NCBI GenBank assembly: GCA_017623355.1
Contig: JAGAPG010000022.1
Span: 62,001 to 126,000 of the forward strand
Direction of reading: 5' to 3'
Length of the DNA: 64,000 nt
Source of the DNA: Clostridia bacterium
GTDB taxonomy: Bacteria > Bacillota > Clostridia > Oscillospirales > CAG-272
How positions within the stretch are numbered: the first letter of the stretch is position 1; each line of letters opens with the position of its first letter. Positions 37,490-45,789 of this stretch are shown here, in pieces. The notes beneath the pieces were generated by a model. The model did not search any database, was not told the DNA's origin, and was given only the letters and a program-made list of their open reading frames with translations. Made by a program: the position numbers and the translations under genes.

Positions 37490-38029
37490 ATGAAAAAAAG
37501 AAGAATTGCGATCATTGCTTTCGTGTTAGTAGCAGTTTTGACACTCGGCATTGGTTATGCAGCATTGGCAGATGAGCTTACTATTACAGGTAGTGCAGGT
37601 GCACTTGCGGACAACTCAAAAACTGTTTATGATGAAGATATCTACTTTACAAAGGCAGTTATGAATACCGAAAACGGTAATGCATCTATTGTTGGAGAGG
37701 ATAAAGACTCTGCAACAATGACTGTTCTTGCTGGCGCTGTTAAGGCTCCTGGCGATCAGGTTATTGCTACATTCACTATCAAGAGTGATAGCGACCTTCC
37801 TTCACAGCTTGTTATACGCGACAACATTGCAGTTACTGATGCAACACCAGATAATGGAATTGATGATACACAGTATTTTAAGGTTTTCACAAACTGGTCA
37901 GGTGCTCAAACACTTGCAGCTAATGAGACCATTGATATTGTTGTAACTGTACAGCTTGTAAAGACACCTGTACAGGATGTATCTTGTAATTTCACTCTTA
38001 CACTTGATGCAGCAACAGCAGTACAATAA
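37490..38029 (+). CDS. TasA/CalY-like exported protein 1
   Basis: A 179-residue protein with a long signal peptide of the type cut by SipW (KKRRIAI, hydrophobic core, then GIGYAALADELTITGSAGA). The mature part of about 150 residues looks like a single jelly-roll domain as in TasA/CalY (camelysin) fibre proteins, which form biofilm matrix filaments. It is the first gene of the module and lies 62 bp before a SipW-like peptidase gene. I choose ATG 37490 (AAAGGAG 9 nt upstream) over an in-frame TTG at 37484, which would be too close to the ribosome site. No protease motif HEXXH is seen, despite the M73 family name. Assignment rests on signal type and context. Confidence 0.8.
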   Translation: MKKRRIAIIAFVLVAVLTLGIGYAALADELTITGSAGALADNSKTVYDEDIYFTKAVMNTENGNASIVGEDKDSATMTVLAGAVKAPGDQVIATFTIKSDSDLPSQLVIRDNIAVTDATPDNGIDDTQYFKVFTNWSGAQTLAANETIDIVVTVQLVKTPVQDVSCNFTLTLDAATAVQ

Positions 38030-38052
38030 TTTATAAAAGAGTTTTACTTATT

Positions 38053-38073
38053 AAAATGTAAAATGTAAAATGT
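38053..38073 (+). repeat. AAAATGT heptamer repeated three times
   Basis: Three tandem copies of AAAATGT lie between the TasA-like gene and the signal-peptidase gene, just before its ribosome site AAAGGGGA. Confidence 0.8.
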
Positions 38074-38091
38074 AAGAAAGGGGAACGGTGT

Positions 38092-39216
38092 ATGACAAGA
38101 GATAAAAAGATTTTATATGCTATATCTCTGTCCACTCTTGCCGCTCTCCTTCTTACATTGTTTGTACCTCAGAGTAGTAGCAGAATTATAGCTGCTATTT
38201 TGCTACTGCTCTCTGCGGTGCTATCTACCATATTCATTAAAAAAAGAAGTATTCTTGCTATTGAAAAAAGACAAGTTCTTCTTATTATGGCAACGATTGC
38301 GGTAATGTCAATCGTCCTATACTTTCTTACAGCCCTATATTTCGGCTTTAGAAATTCGGGATATCGTATGTCTTGGCAGCTTATTTGGGTTTATATAATA
38401 CCGATAACTGCAATAATCATTTCAATTGAAATCGTAAGAAGTATTTTGCTTGCACAAAATAATAAAAAAGTAACCGTAATAGCGTATTTTATAGGTGTTA
38501 CAACGGATATTCTTGTAATTTCCAATCTTGTAAATATCAATACATTCAATAAATTTATGGATGTTTTGGGACTTGCATTTTTACCCGCGATAATAACAAA
38601 TCTTTTCTATCACTATATATCCAAAAGATACGGAAGGTATCCTAATATAGTGTACAGACTTATAATTTCGCTTTATCCTTATATAATTATATATCGTTCT
38701 GCAATGTCGGATTCCTTGTTGGCTATATCGAGGATAATAATCCCGATGCTTATGTATTGGTTTATAAGTGCATTGTATGAAAAGAAAAAGCGCTATGCTT
38801 TAAAAAGACATGGTAAGCTTGGTTATATATTTGTAGGCGTGTTTGCAGTTGTTATGATTTCAATTGTGATGCTTATATCTTGTCAATTCAGATACGGGGC
38901 TTTGGTAATAGGCTCTGAAAGTATGACGGGAGAGTTGAACAAGGGTGACATTTCAATTTATGAGCAATATGATGGTCATATAATTGAAAAGGGTGATGTT
39001 ATCGTTTTTGAAAAAGACGGTACAAGGGTTGTCCACAGAGTCGTGGATATTAAAAGAATAAATAATGTAAACAGATATTATACCAAGGGTGATGTGAATG
39101 AGCATTTTGATACTGGCTATATCACCGATGGCAATATAATAGGAGTAACTAAAATGAAGGTTGCGTACTTGGGTTATCCTACTATATGGCTAAGAAACTT
39201 GGTGTCTAAATTCTAG
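38092..39216 (+). CDS. Polytopic SipW-type signal peptidase I
   Basis: A 374-residue membrane protease. The last roughly 110 residues are a signal peptidase I of the SipW/ER type: after a membrane helix comes VIGSESMTGELNKGD with catalytic Ser277, then DVIVF and RVVHRVVD with His315 in place of the Lys used by ordinary bacterial type I enzymes, and YYTKGDVNEHFD. SipW in Bacillus processes TasA and its partners, matching the neighbours here. Unusually, about 250 residues with roughly eight hydrophobic helices precede it; typical SipW has about 190 residues with few helices. The function of the membrane extension is unknown. The start ATG has an AAAGGGGA site. Confidence 0.88.
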   Translation: MTRDKKILYAISLSTLAALLLTLFVPQSSSRIIAAILLLLSAVLSTIFIKKRSILAIEKRQVLLIMATIAVMSIVLYFLTALYFGFRNSGYRMSWQLIWVYIIPITAIIISIEIVRSILLAQNNKKVTVIAYFIGVTTDILVISNLVNINTFNKFMDVLGLAFLPAIITNLFYHYISKRYGRYPNIVYRLIISLYPYIIIYRSAMSDSLLAISRIIIPMLMYWFISALYEKKKRYALKRHGKLGYIFVGVFAVVMISIVMLISCQFRYGALVIGSESMTGELNKGDISIYEQYDGHIIEKGDVIVFEKDGTRVVHRVVDIKRINNVNRYYTKGDVNEHFDTGYITDGNIIGVTKMKVAYLGYPTIWLRNLVSKF

Positions 39217-39228
39217 AAAGGAGATAAT

Positions 39229-41655
39229 ATGTCGGAAGCCGAGAAGAAACGAAGACTTGCCTATAAGAAGAATAGAAAAAAGTGGATGATGATACAAGGA
39301 CTTGTAATGATCCTTGTGGCAATTATGATTCTTAGTTCTGTATTTGTTTATTATAGATTGAACAAGACCTACTATATAAATTATACAGAATCAAGCGATG
39401 TTGAGTACATAGTAAATTTGAATGAGGATGAATTTTTTGATGATTGGGAGGGAGAGGATAAAGTATACATTTCTTCCATCATAAACAATATTTATGCGAA
39501 CTTCAAATATAAGCTTGATATGGAAACTGAGAATATAGACTATAAATATACATATGGTGTTAACGCTCAGATACGCATAACTGATGATGATACCGGCTTA
39601 AGCATATATGAGCCGTCATATGTTCTTGTAAAGGATAATGTTGTTTCGCAAAGCAGTAATAACGAGGTTGATATAAGACTTCCTGTTCTTATTGATTATG
39701 TAAGATATAATAAAATAGCAACTGATTTTGTAGAAACATATAATCTTAAAGATGTAACAAGCACTCTTGTTGTTACAATGAATGTAAAAGTTATCGGAAA
39801 CAGTGATAGCTTTGAAACAGACAGTGAAAACACGTATGATGTTGCCTTGAATATCCCCCTTACCACACCTAAGGTAAGCGTTGAAATGTCGTCTAGCGTT
39901 CAAAGCGGAGAAAATAAGGTTCTTGCTTGCAAAAATGCATTGAATCAAGAAATTTTCAAGACAACAGCTATAATATTTGGCGTTATTGAGATAATGCTGC
40001 TTGCAGCATTTGTTGCTTTTGTATATTTGACAAGAAATCACGATATTAACTATGCAATAAAGGTTAGAAAGCTTGTTTCAAACTACAAGTCATATATTCA
40101 AAAAATTAATAATGAATTTGATATGAGCGGATATCAAATATTGTATGTAAATACCTTTAATGAGATGCTCGGCATAAGAGATACTATACAATCTCCTATC
40201 CTTATGAGCGAAAACACAGACCAAACCTGCACACAGTTTCTTATTTCAACAAATACAAAAATACTATATCTTTTTGAGATAAAGGTTGAGGATTATGATG
40301 AAATTTACGGCAAGCCTCATCCTGAAATCAAGGAGATTCCGGTAGTTTCAGACTCTACACTTGAGAATATTGAAGCTGAGGAAACTATACAGGAAACTAT
40401 AGAAGAAACCGCAGAGGAAACAACTGAAGAAGTTACTACTGAAGAGGTTATTCAAGAAACAGTCGACACAGCTTCTATGGAAGAAACCACAGAGGAAACA
40501 ACTGAAAAAGTTACTACTGAAGAGGTTATTCAAGAAACAGTCGACACAGCTCCTATGGAAGAAACCACAGATGAAATAACCGAAGAAGCTACTACTGAAG
40601 ATGGTATAGAATCAAACGGAGTTATTGGAAAGATAATACCTACATATATTGATGGATATGGAAATCAAATAAACATCAAATATAGCCGTAGCTTTGAGGC
40701 TAATATAATTCAAAGCGAAGATGAAATCAAAAAAGATTATAGTGAGCTTAAAAACCACATTCTTTCCTACAAAGGCGTTAAATCTAGACTTAGCTGGAAA
40801 TTTGATAGCTTTAATAGAGGAAGAGATCAGCTCTTTAAACTCAAAACAAGAGGCAGAGTGATTTGCTTGTACTGCGCACTCTCACCTGAGGATTTTGATA
40901 ATTCTAAATATCGTTATGAGCTTATGAATACCAAGCTCTTTGAAGATGTTCCTGTCCTTGTTAAGATAAAGAGTGCTCTTGCGCTAAAGAAAGCAAAGGA
41001 GCTTGTGAACATTACGATGGCTAAATTCGGCATAGAAAAAGATCCGAATGCGAAGATTATTGATTACACCGCAAAATATCCTTATGAGGAAACAGAGGCT
41101 CTTGTTGAAAGAAAGCTTATAAAAATTCTTGCAGCTGATGAAAATATTGTTGTAAAAGCAGTTGAAAAGGATATAAGCATAACGGAAAAGAAGCTTGGTG
41201 ATCACGATATAGAGATCGAGCTTCTTAATGAGACAAGCGAGTTTGAAATAATCAAGGAAACCGTTGTTATTTCTGATGATGAGGATATCGTAGCCGTTGA
41301 GGAAGCACTTGCGTCACCCACGGTAGAGCTTTCTGAGATAGATTTCGTTGATGAGGTCGACGAGGTATATGAGGGAACAGATGAAAATCCTGGCGTCGAG
41401 GTTATCGGCGTAGTATGGCCCGAAAGAAAAAATAAAAACAAGATATATCGTTATGATCCTAACGGAGAAATCCTTGAGAACGGTGACATCGTTTTAGTTC
41501 CGACGAAGGACGTTGCTCAAAACAAGGAGGTTGTAAGAAAGGCTACAGTTGCTCATGCAAACCATAAGATAGATCCGAATAACCTTAAGCATCCGTTAAA
41601 GAAAATAATCGGTGTTGTTAAGAGAAAGCTTCAGGGCTATTTAGACAAAAAATAA
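39229..41655 (+). CDS. DUF5305 fusion protein with two cytoplasmic-type domains
   Basis: An 808-residue protein. A basic N-terminus and a membrane helix (about 20-45) open a DUF5305-like region with an extracellular part (about 50-240), a second helix (about 246-268) and a following segment to about 370 (DFDMSGYQILYVNT-like region). Residues about 390-460 are a Glu/Thr-rich linker with 26-residue repeats. After it comes a domain of about 120 residues (NIKYSRSFEANIIQS, SRLSWKFDSFNRGRDQL) seen in other clostridial proteins but of unknown function, and at the end VIGVVWPERKNKNKIYRYDP with GDIVLVPTKDVAQNKE. DUF5305 proteins are known beside SipW/TasA genes. Both termini should be cytoplasmic. This three-part arrangement is unusual. 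Confidence 0.75.
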   Translation: MSEAEKKRRLAYKKNRKKWMMIQGLVMILVAIMILSSVFVYYRLNKTYYINYTESSDVEYIVNLNEDEFFDDWEGEDKVYISSIINNIYANFKYKLDMETENIDYKYTYGVNAQIRITDDDTGLSIYEPSYVLVKDNVVSQSSNNEVDIRLPVLIDYVRYNKIATDFVETYNLKDVTSTLVVTMNVKVIGNSDSFETDSENTYDVALNIPLTTPKVSVEMSSSVQSGENKVLACKNALNQEIFKTTAIIFGVIEIMLLAAFVAFVYLTRNHDINYAIKVRKLVSNYKSYIQKINNEFDMSGYQILYVNTFNEMLGIRDTIQSPILMSENTDQTCTQFLISTNTKILYLFEIKVEDYDEIYGKPHPEIKEIPVVSDSTLENIEAEETIQETIEETAEETTEEVTTEEVIQETVDTASMEETTEETTEKVTTEEVIQETVDTAPMEETTDEITEEATTEDGIESNGVIGKIIPTYIDGYGNQINIKYSRSFEANIIQSEDEIKKDYSELKNHILSYKGVKSRLSWKFDSFNRGRDQLFKLKTRGRVICLYCALSPEDFDNSKYRYELMNTKLFEDVPVLVKIKSALALKKAKELVNITMAKFGIEKDPNAKIIDYTAKYPYEETEALVERKLIKILAADENIVVKAVEKDISITEKKLGDHDIEIELLNETSEFEIIKETVVISDDEDIVAVEEALASPTVELSEIDFVDEVDEVYEGTDENPGVEVIGVVWPERKNKNKIYRYDPNGEILENGDIVLVPTKDVAQNKEVVRKATVAHANHKIDPNNLKHPLKKIIGVVKRKLQGYLDKK
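40402..40590 (+). repeat. 78-bp tandem repeat in the DUF5305 fusion gene
   Basis: Two copies (40402-40479, 40480-40557) differ at 3 of 78 positions; a decayed third begins at 40558. The period is 26 codons, so copy-number change keeps the frame. The encoded unit is Glu/Thr-rich (EETTEEVTTEEVIQETVDTA). Confidence 0.9.
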
Positions 41656-41674
41656 AAAGAAAGGGGAGAATGTT

Positions 41675-42766
41675 ATGAAAAGAAAGACGATAGCGTTACT
41701 TTGCATAGCTCTCTCCTTGATTTTTTCGGTAATTTGCATAGGATATGCAAGCCTTAGCGATAATCTTACCATTGATGGTAGTGCAGAGGTGAATGCTCAA
41801 GAGGGCGTATTTATTACAGATGTAGCTGAAGCCTCAGGTCTTACCGCAAACCAATATATATCCACTACACTTAGTTCTACTATAGTAGTTCCTGCAAATT
41901 CAAGTGTCACCATAGAGATTACTGTTCATAATAATTATGATGTAACTTATGCGTATAATGATACACTTTATGTTACCGATGCATATGATAATAACAATGT
42001 CACCTTTACAATAGACGATATGAAAAAGAAGGATGAGATAGCATCTGGAGCAGAAAAGATATTCCATGTGACGTTTAAAAACAGCACATCGACAGCTCAA
42101 ACGCTTAATTCAATCTTGAATTTTCAGTTCGTGCTTCCTGAGGATGTTGTTGACGACGAGGATCAAATTGCTGCAAAAAATGCTCTTGAACAGTTCCAGG
42201 ATATCCTTGATAAGGAGATAATGTACAATAAAAGTGAGGTTACAGCATATGATGCAATGCTACAACAAATGGAAAATGGATCTGGCAGAGGCGATAATGA
42301 TTATATTTCTAACGTTGTAGGTGCATCTTCGGCAGATAAAGCTTTGCTTAACGATATATTTGAGGATAAGCTTAGAGTAAATATCGACGGAAAAGAAGTT
42401 GCAGTAACGGCTCTTATAAAGGGACTTGATACCGATGAAAATGGAAATTTTGACGTAATGGTTCTCTTCATGACGACAAGTGCGCTTGCACAAAGGTTTG
42501 AGAATGTAAGTGTATATGCCGCTGTCTTTGCTGTTGACGAAAACAATGTATGGTCTCAGCTTGGAGAAATGTATAACGGATCGGCAAATGCGTGTGGATA
42601 TAACGGAAGCTATTTTGGAACAGGTTCGTTTAATAGCGACAACTGGAAATCTAATCAAGTATATGTTTATCAGGATACAACAGGTAAGCAGACAACAATT
42701 CCTAAAGGCTCAGGAATGGAAGATGTCCTTGAAATAATGGGATATCCCGCAAATCTCGATATATAA
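41675..42766 (+). CDS. TasA/CalY-like exported protein 2
   Basis: A 363-residue protein with a SipW-type signal peptide (KRKTIALL, then ICIGYASLSDNLTIDGSAE, closely like that of the first TasA-like protein). A TasA-like domain covers about residues 25-155 (VPANSSVTIEITVHNNYDVT is a matrix-protein-like strand). About 200 more residues of unknown fold follow (EDQIAAKNALEQFQDILD, then VNIDGKEVAVTALIKGLD). That makes it twice the size of ordinary TasA/CalY proteins. It is the last gene of the module, with an AAAGGGGA site, and ends at a terminator identical to that before the module. Confidence 0.8.
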   Translation: MKRKTIALLCIALSLIFSVICIGYASLSDNLTIDGSAEVNAQEGVFITDVAEASGLTANQYISTTLSSTIVVPANSSVTIEITVHNNYDVTYAYNDTLYVTDAYDNNNVTFTIDDMKKKDEIASGAEKIFHVTFKNSTSTAQTLNSILNFQFVLPEDVVDDEDQIAAKNALEQFQDILDKEIMYNKSEVTAYDAMLQQMENGSGRGDNDYISNVVGASSADKALLNDIFEDKLRVNIDGKEVAVTALIKGLDTDENGNFDVMVLFMTTSALAQRFENVSVYAAVFAVDENNVWSQLGEMYNGSANACGYNGSYFGTGSFNSDNWKSNQVYVYQDTTGKQTTIPKGSGMEDVLEIMGYPANLDI

Positions 42767-42770
42767 AAAC

Positions 42771-42798
42771 AAAAGCTCGACACATTGTCGAGCTTTTT
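42771..42798 (+). terminator. Terminator after the TasA module (copy 2 of a repeated hairpin)
   Basis: Same stem and CAT loop as 37235-37261, with a five-base T-run. Confidence 0.92.
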
Positions 42799-42830
42799 CC
42801 TTGTATAAGTATAAAATAATCCAAGCTTAC

Positions 42831-42859
42831 TTGAAAATTGCTTTCTTATATGATAAAAT
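42831..42859 (+). promoter_or_regulatory. sigma-A promoter of the metallo-hydrolase gene
   Basis: TTGAAA (42831-42836), 17 bp, TAAAAT (42854-42859) with a TGA extended -10. Confidence 0.8.
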
Positions 42860-42885
42860 AAAGAAAAAGAGAAAGGAAGAACTAT

Positions 42886-43491
42886 ATGATAAAGGTATTC
42901 TCCTCAGGACTTCTTGATTCAAACACATATGTGGTGTGGAGTAAAAGCGGTCATGCGATGGTGGTTGACTGCGGAAATCCACCCGAAAAAATAATCAAAT
43001 TTATAGAAAATGAGCGACTCTGTGTCGATTATATAGTTTTGACGCACGCCCATTACGATCATATAGCATATATAGATGAATATGCAAAAGCATATCCTGA
43101 GGCTAAGCTCGTCTGCCACAAGGATGAGCTTTGCGTGATAAATGATAGCGAGGGTAATCTTTCTTCCTATTTTAACGCAGCAAGGAGCTATGTTCACGAT
43201 TATTATCTTGTGAATGAGGACGAAATCATATCGCTTAAAGATGAAAAAAGCGGGAGAAGTGTCGATTTTCGCATCATTCATGCTCCCGGTCACACTATCG
43301 GCTGTATCTGCCTTTTTAATGAAGAAGAAAAAATAATGCTTACAGGCGATGTTCTTTTCGCAAACGGCTACGGAAGAACAGATCTTAAATATGCAGACCC
43401 TCAAAAAATGAGATTGACTTTATATAGACTTATTCCAATGCTTAAAGGAATAACAATATATCCGGGACACGGAGATAGCACTGAATTTTAA
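42886..43491 (+). CDS. MBL-fold metallo-hydrolase (glyoxalase II-like)
   Basis: A 201-residue metallo-beta-lactamase-fold hydrolase. The metal ligands are visible: THAHYDH (about residues 53-59), APGHTIGC, GDVLFANGYGRTDL and the final YPGHGDST. The short length and lack of a substrate-binding C-terminal domain place it with the YcbL-like glyoxalase II relatives; a thioester hydrolase role is likely but unproven. It is cytoplasmic and monocistronic, with its own promoter and a following shared terminator. Confidence 0.88.
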   Translation: MIKVFSSGLLDSNTYVVWSKSGHAMVVDCGNPPEKIIKFIENERLCVDYIVLTHAHYDHIAYIDEYAKAYPEAKLVCHKDELCVINDSEGNLSSYFNAARSYVHDYYLVNEDEIISLKDEKSGRSVDFRIIHAPGHTIGCICLFNEEEKIMLTGDVLFANGYGRTDLKYADPQKMRLTLYRLIPMLKGITIYPGHGDSTEF

Positions 43492-43499
43492 GATGTAAA

Positions 43500-43533
43500 T
43501 AAAAACAGGAATTGTTTCAATTCCTGTTTTTTT
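43500..43533. terminator. Bidirectional terminator, MBL gene / GDPD gene
   Basis: Stem AAAAACAGGAATTG / CAATTCCTGTTTTT with a TTT loop between convergent genes. Confidence 0.93.
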
Positions 43534-43558
43534 GCTATGTTTAAAATTTTATAAATTA

Positions 43559-44278
43559 TTATTCAAGAATATTGCTTGTTATAAAATCGATACCCCATTC
43601 GGCAAGACGCTCTGCATCTTCCTTGTTATCGACAGTCCAACAGTTTATTTTTAGTCCCAAGGAGTGTAGCTTATCTATATCCTCCTTAGTTAATTCAACA
43701 AATCGAACATCTACATCTATTTTGTCGCGCACGAGCATTTCCGTTATTTTATCCTCTACCTTCCAAAAAAGATATTGCGCGCTTTGCGTCGGAAGAATTT
43801 TTCTTACCTTCAAAAGATTATCGTAATTAAATGAGATAAAGGTTACTTGGTTTAAATAATCATAGGATCTTATGATATCGATAATACGCTCGGTTTCCTC
43901 GTCAGTGAATTCGGATTTTAATTCAAGTACACAGTGCTTCTCGTATTTTTTGCAAATACTGATGTAATTTTCGAGCGTGCAAGGACGAAGGTCGAGTCTG
44001 TTTTTCGTTCCGTCCTTATCAAAAAGGACAATGCTTTGAAGTGTAGACAAGGAAACCCTTTCAAGACAAATATCCTCTCCCGCGATCCTTTTAAGATCAT
44101 CATCGTGACCTACAACAAAATGACCGTCAAGAGTTCTGTGTATATCAGTTTCAACTCCAAAATAAGAGCGATTTCCTGCCGCTACGAAGGCAGAGCAGGT
44201 GTTTTCTGTTTCAATTCCCGAAAGCCCTCTGTGAGCTATAACAAGAGTGTTTTTCTTTTCAAATTTTACAGTATTCAT
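43559..44278 (-). CDS. Glycerophosphodiester phosphodiesterase
   Basis: A 239-residue GDPD-family enzyme that splits glycerophosphodiesters into glycerol-3-phosphate and an alcohol. IAHRGLSGIETENTCSAF has the catalytic His-Arg and Glu-Asn, followed by GVETDIHRTLDGHFVVGHDD and LELK. No signal peptide is seen, so it works in the cytoplasm (UgpQ-like). It is the second gene of an operon with the cyclase-family gene, 26 bp apart. Confidence 0.93.
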   Translation of the reverse strand: MNTVKFEKKNTLVIAHRGLSGIETENTCSAFVAAGNRSYFGVETDIHRTLDGHFVVGHDDDLKRIAGEDICLERVSLSTLQSIVLFDKDGTKNRLDLRPCTLENYISICKKYEKHCVLELKSEFTDEETERIIDIIRSYDYLNQVTFISFNYDNLLKVRKILPTQSAQYLFWKVEDKITEMLVRDKIDVDVRFVELTKEDIDKLHSLGLKINCWTVDNKEDAERLAEWGIDFITSNILE

Positions 44279-44304
44279 AAAAAATTCCTCTATTTTAAAT
44301 ATTT

Positions 44305-44952
44305 TTATTTTTCGATAATAGCAATCGCTCTTGCGGGAGCACCGTCAGAATTTTCAATCTTGATAGGCAAGCAAACGAAAGTGAAAAGCTCGCTTCCGCA
44401 CAGATCAAGATTTTTAAGATTTTCAATATTTATTATATTTTTAGATGAAAACAGCTTTTTATGCATTTTAAGCGAAGCATCACTTATGGGATCAAGACCG
44501 ATAACATCAAAGCCAATGCCCTTGTAATCTCCGCTTATTATATAATCCAACACTTCATCAGAAAGATATGGATAGTCGCCGAAATATGCGTCACTGTTCC
44601 ACTTTTTATCCCAACCTAAATTAAAAAGAAGAAAGTCAGCATTTTGTGCTGCGTCGCCGTATTTTTTGATAAGATTTAAATTTATTGTATCTCCCTCTGA
44701 AAGAGAACGGCAATCGATGACGAGAGCTTTTCCAACAAATTGAGAAGCAGGAAAGCTATCAAGAGTAGCCTTTCCCGAAAAAATATGAGAAGGCGGATCA
44801 ATGTGAGTTCCCGTATGACTGAACATATTAAGAAGCGTTTCCTTGAAGCCATCCTTTTCATAGCTGCTTGCAGGGGTGAGGCTTGGCGGCTCAGTGCCCG
44901 GATATACGGGCATATCTTCCTTTATCGTATGAGTGAGATCTATTATTTTCAT
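44305..44952 (-). CDS. Cyclase-family (KynB-like) hydrolase
   Basis: A 215-residue member of the cyclase superfamily (Pfam cyclase; includes arylformamidase). The metal-binding HTGTHIDPPSHIF motif and the opening IDLTHTIKEDMPVYPGTEPP are diagnostic. The substrate is unknown: no kynurenine-pathway genes are near, so arylformamidase is not assumed. It is first in an operon with the phosphodiesterase and is driven by a promoter whose -35 box lies at the edge of the adjacent repeat region. Confidence 0.88.
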   Translation of the reverse strand: MKIIDLTHTIKEDMPVYPGTEPPSLTPASSYEKDGFKETLLNMFSHTGTHIDPPSHIFSGKATLDSFPASQFVGKALVIDCRSLSEGDTINLNLIKKYGDAAQNADFLLFNLGWDKKWNSDAYFGDYPYLSDEVLDYIISGDYKGIGFDVIGLDPISDASLKMHKKLFSSKNIINIENLKNLDLCGSELFTFVCLPIKIENSDGAPARAIAIIEK

Positions 44953-45007
44953 TTAGTCGTTCCTTTAATTTTATAGTGTTTGGTTTTTATAAGATCATTT
45001 TAATTAA

Positions 45008-45036
45008 AGTATAGCATAAAATAAGTGATATTTCAA
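45008..45036 (-). promoter_or_regulatory. Promoter of the cyclase-GDPD operon
   Basis: Minus strand: TTGAAA (45031-45036), 17 bp, TATACT (45008-45013) with a TGC extended -10. The -35 box is part of the first hairpin of repeat array A and the first linker copy lies in the spacer. Confidence 0.75.
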
Positions 45037-45172
45037 CTGCGTTGAAGTGATATTATGCTATGCATAGAGATATTCTATTTGCTTCAAATAATCTTCAACT
45101 TGGTGGAGCCAAATATCACTGCATCAGCAATATCACTGGGCTTGCCCAATAGAACTTGTGAAGCAAATAGAA
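45023..45172. repeat. Hairpin array A with TGATAT linkers
   Basis: No gene is present here. Linker AAGTGATATT occurs at 45023 and 45045 and its inverse AATATCACT at 45112 and 45129. Small hairpins lie around them: TTCAAC-TGC-GTTGAA (45032-45046), ATGC-TAT-GCAT (45055-45065), GGGC-TTG-CCC (45138 region). A perfect 13-bp inverted pair TTCTATTTGCTTC (45073-45085) / GAAGCAAATAGAA (45160-45172) ties the right half together. The linker orientation switches about half-way along. Confidence 0.7.
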
Positions 45173-45175
45173 CTG

Positions 45176-45211
45176 AAAAACCCAGTTGAACCGCGGTTCA
45201 ACTGGGTTTTT
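45176..45211 (-). terminator. 36-bp perfect palindrome, terminator
   Basis: CCCAGTTGAACC-GCGG-centred perfect palindrome (45181-45206) with five A before and five T after. Read on the minus strand it ends transcription from the DUF4304-like gene. Confidence 0.85.
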
Positions 45212-45276
45212 CTTGCCTTAAACGAGTGAAAAGGTGTCTAAACAAGGGTAAAAGCGAACAAAAGGTGTCCAAATTA

Positions 45277-45789
45277 TTAGATGCCCTGTTTCTTATTATC
45301 CAACCAGCGATATGCTTTTTTTAGCCTTTGTATAATAAGGTCACATAATTCGTCATATGTTTCGGAATTGAATTTTTTAAGTCTGATGCCGATTGGCTTC
45401 TTGGAATCGGGATTTACGCCAACAATTCCTTGCCCCAACGCCAAATAAACATCGCCGTAATGGAAAGCCTCTCCAAAATTTCCTTTTAAGTAAAATTTTT
45501 CACGGCAATCATCAGTGCTGATTTTTTTGAAGTCGCCATCATTAAATTCATTGAAAAATACATAATTGATATTCGTTATTTCACTTGGGACATCAAGAAA
45601 AGCAATAGACACCGAAACGCTGAAAAATGTTTCGTATTTATCTTGAGCGATCTGAACAATTTCAATGTAGGAATCGCTCTTTCTATGGAAAATCATCCAC
45701 TTACGTGAAGAATCCACCAAAAGAAAGCCTTTACAATTTAGTTCATCACCGACTTTTTCTAAAACTTTATTCCGTAACTCTTTTTTCAC
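45277..45789 (-). CDS. DUF4304-like hypothetical protein
   Basis: A 170-residue soluble protein without signal peptide or membrane helices. The N-terminal third (VGDELNCKGFLLVDSSRKWMIF) and the following beta-rich part resemble DUF4304 proteins, which are often next to immunity or accessory genes; this match is tentative. It uses a GTG start overlapping the stop codon of the upstream four-helix-bundle gene (GTGA), with AAGGAGA upstream, so it depends on that gene for translation. It belongs to the accessory patch flanked by hairpin arrays. The function is unknown. Confidence 0.6.
   Translation of the reverse strand: MKKELRNKVLEKVGDELNCKGFLLVDSSRKWMIFHRKSDSYIEIVQIAQDKYETFFSVSVSIAFLDVPSEITNINYVFFNEFNDGDFKKISTDDCREKFYLKGNFGEAFHYGDVYLALGQGIVGVNPDSKKPIGIRLKKFNSETYDELCDLIIQRLKKAYRWLDNKKQGI

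Noticed and set aside
45023..45211. Complete insertion sequence in the 45-kb patch
   Set aside because: No transposase gene or terminal inverted repeats spanning the patch are visible; only hairpin arrays and a palindromic terminator.
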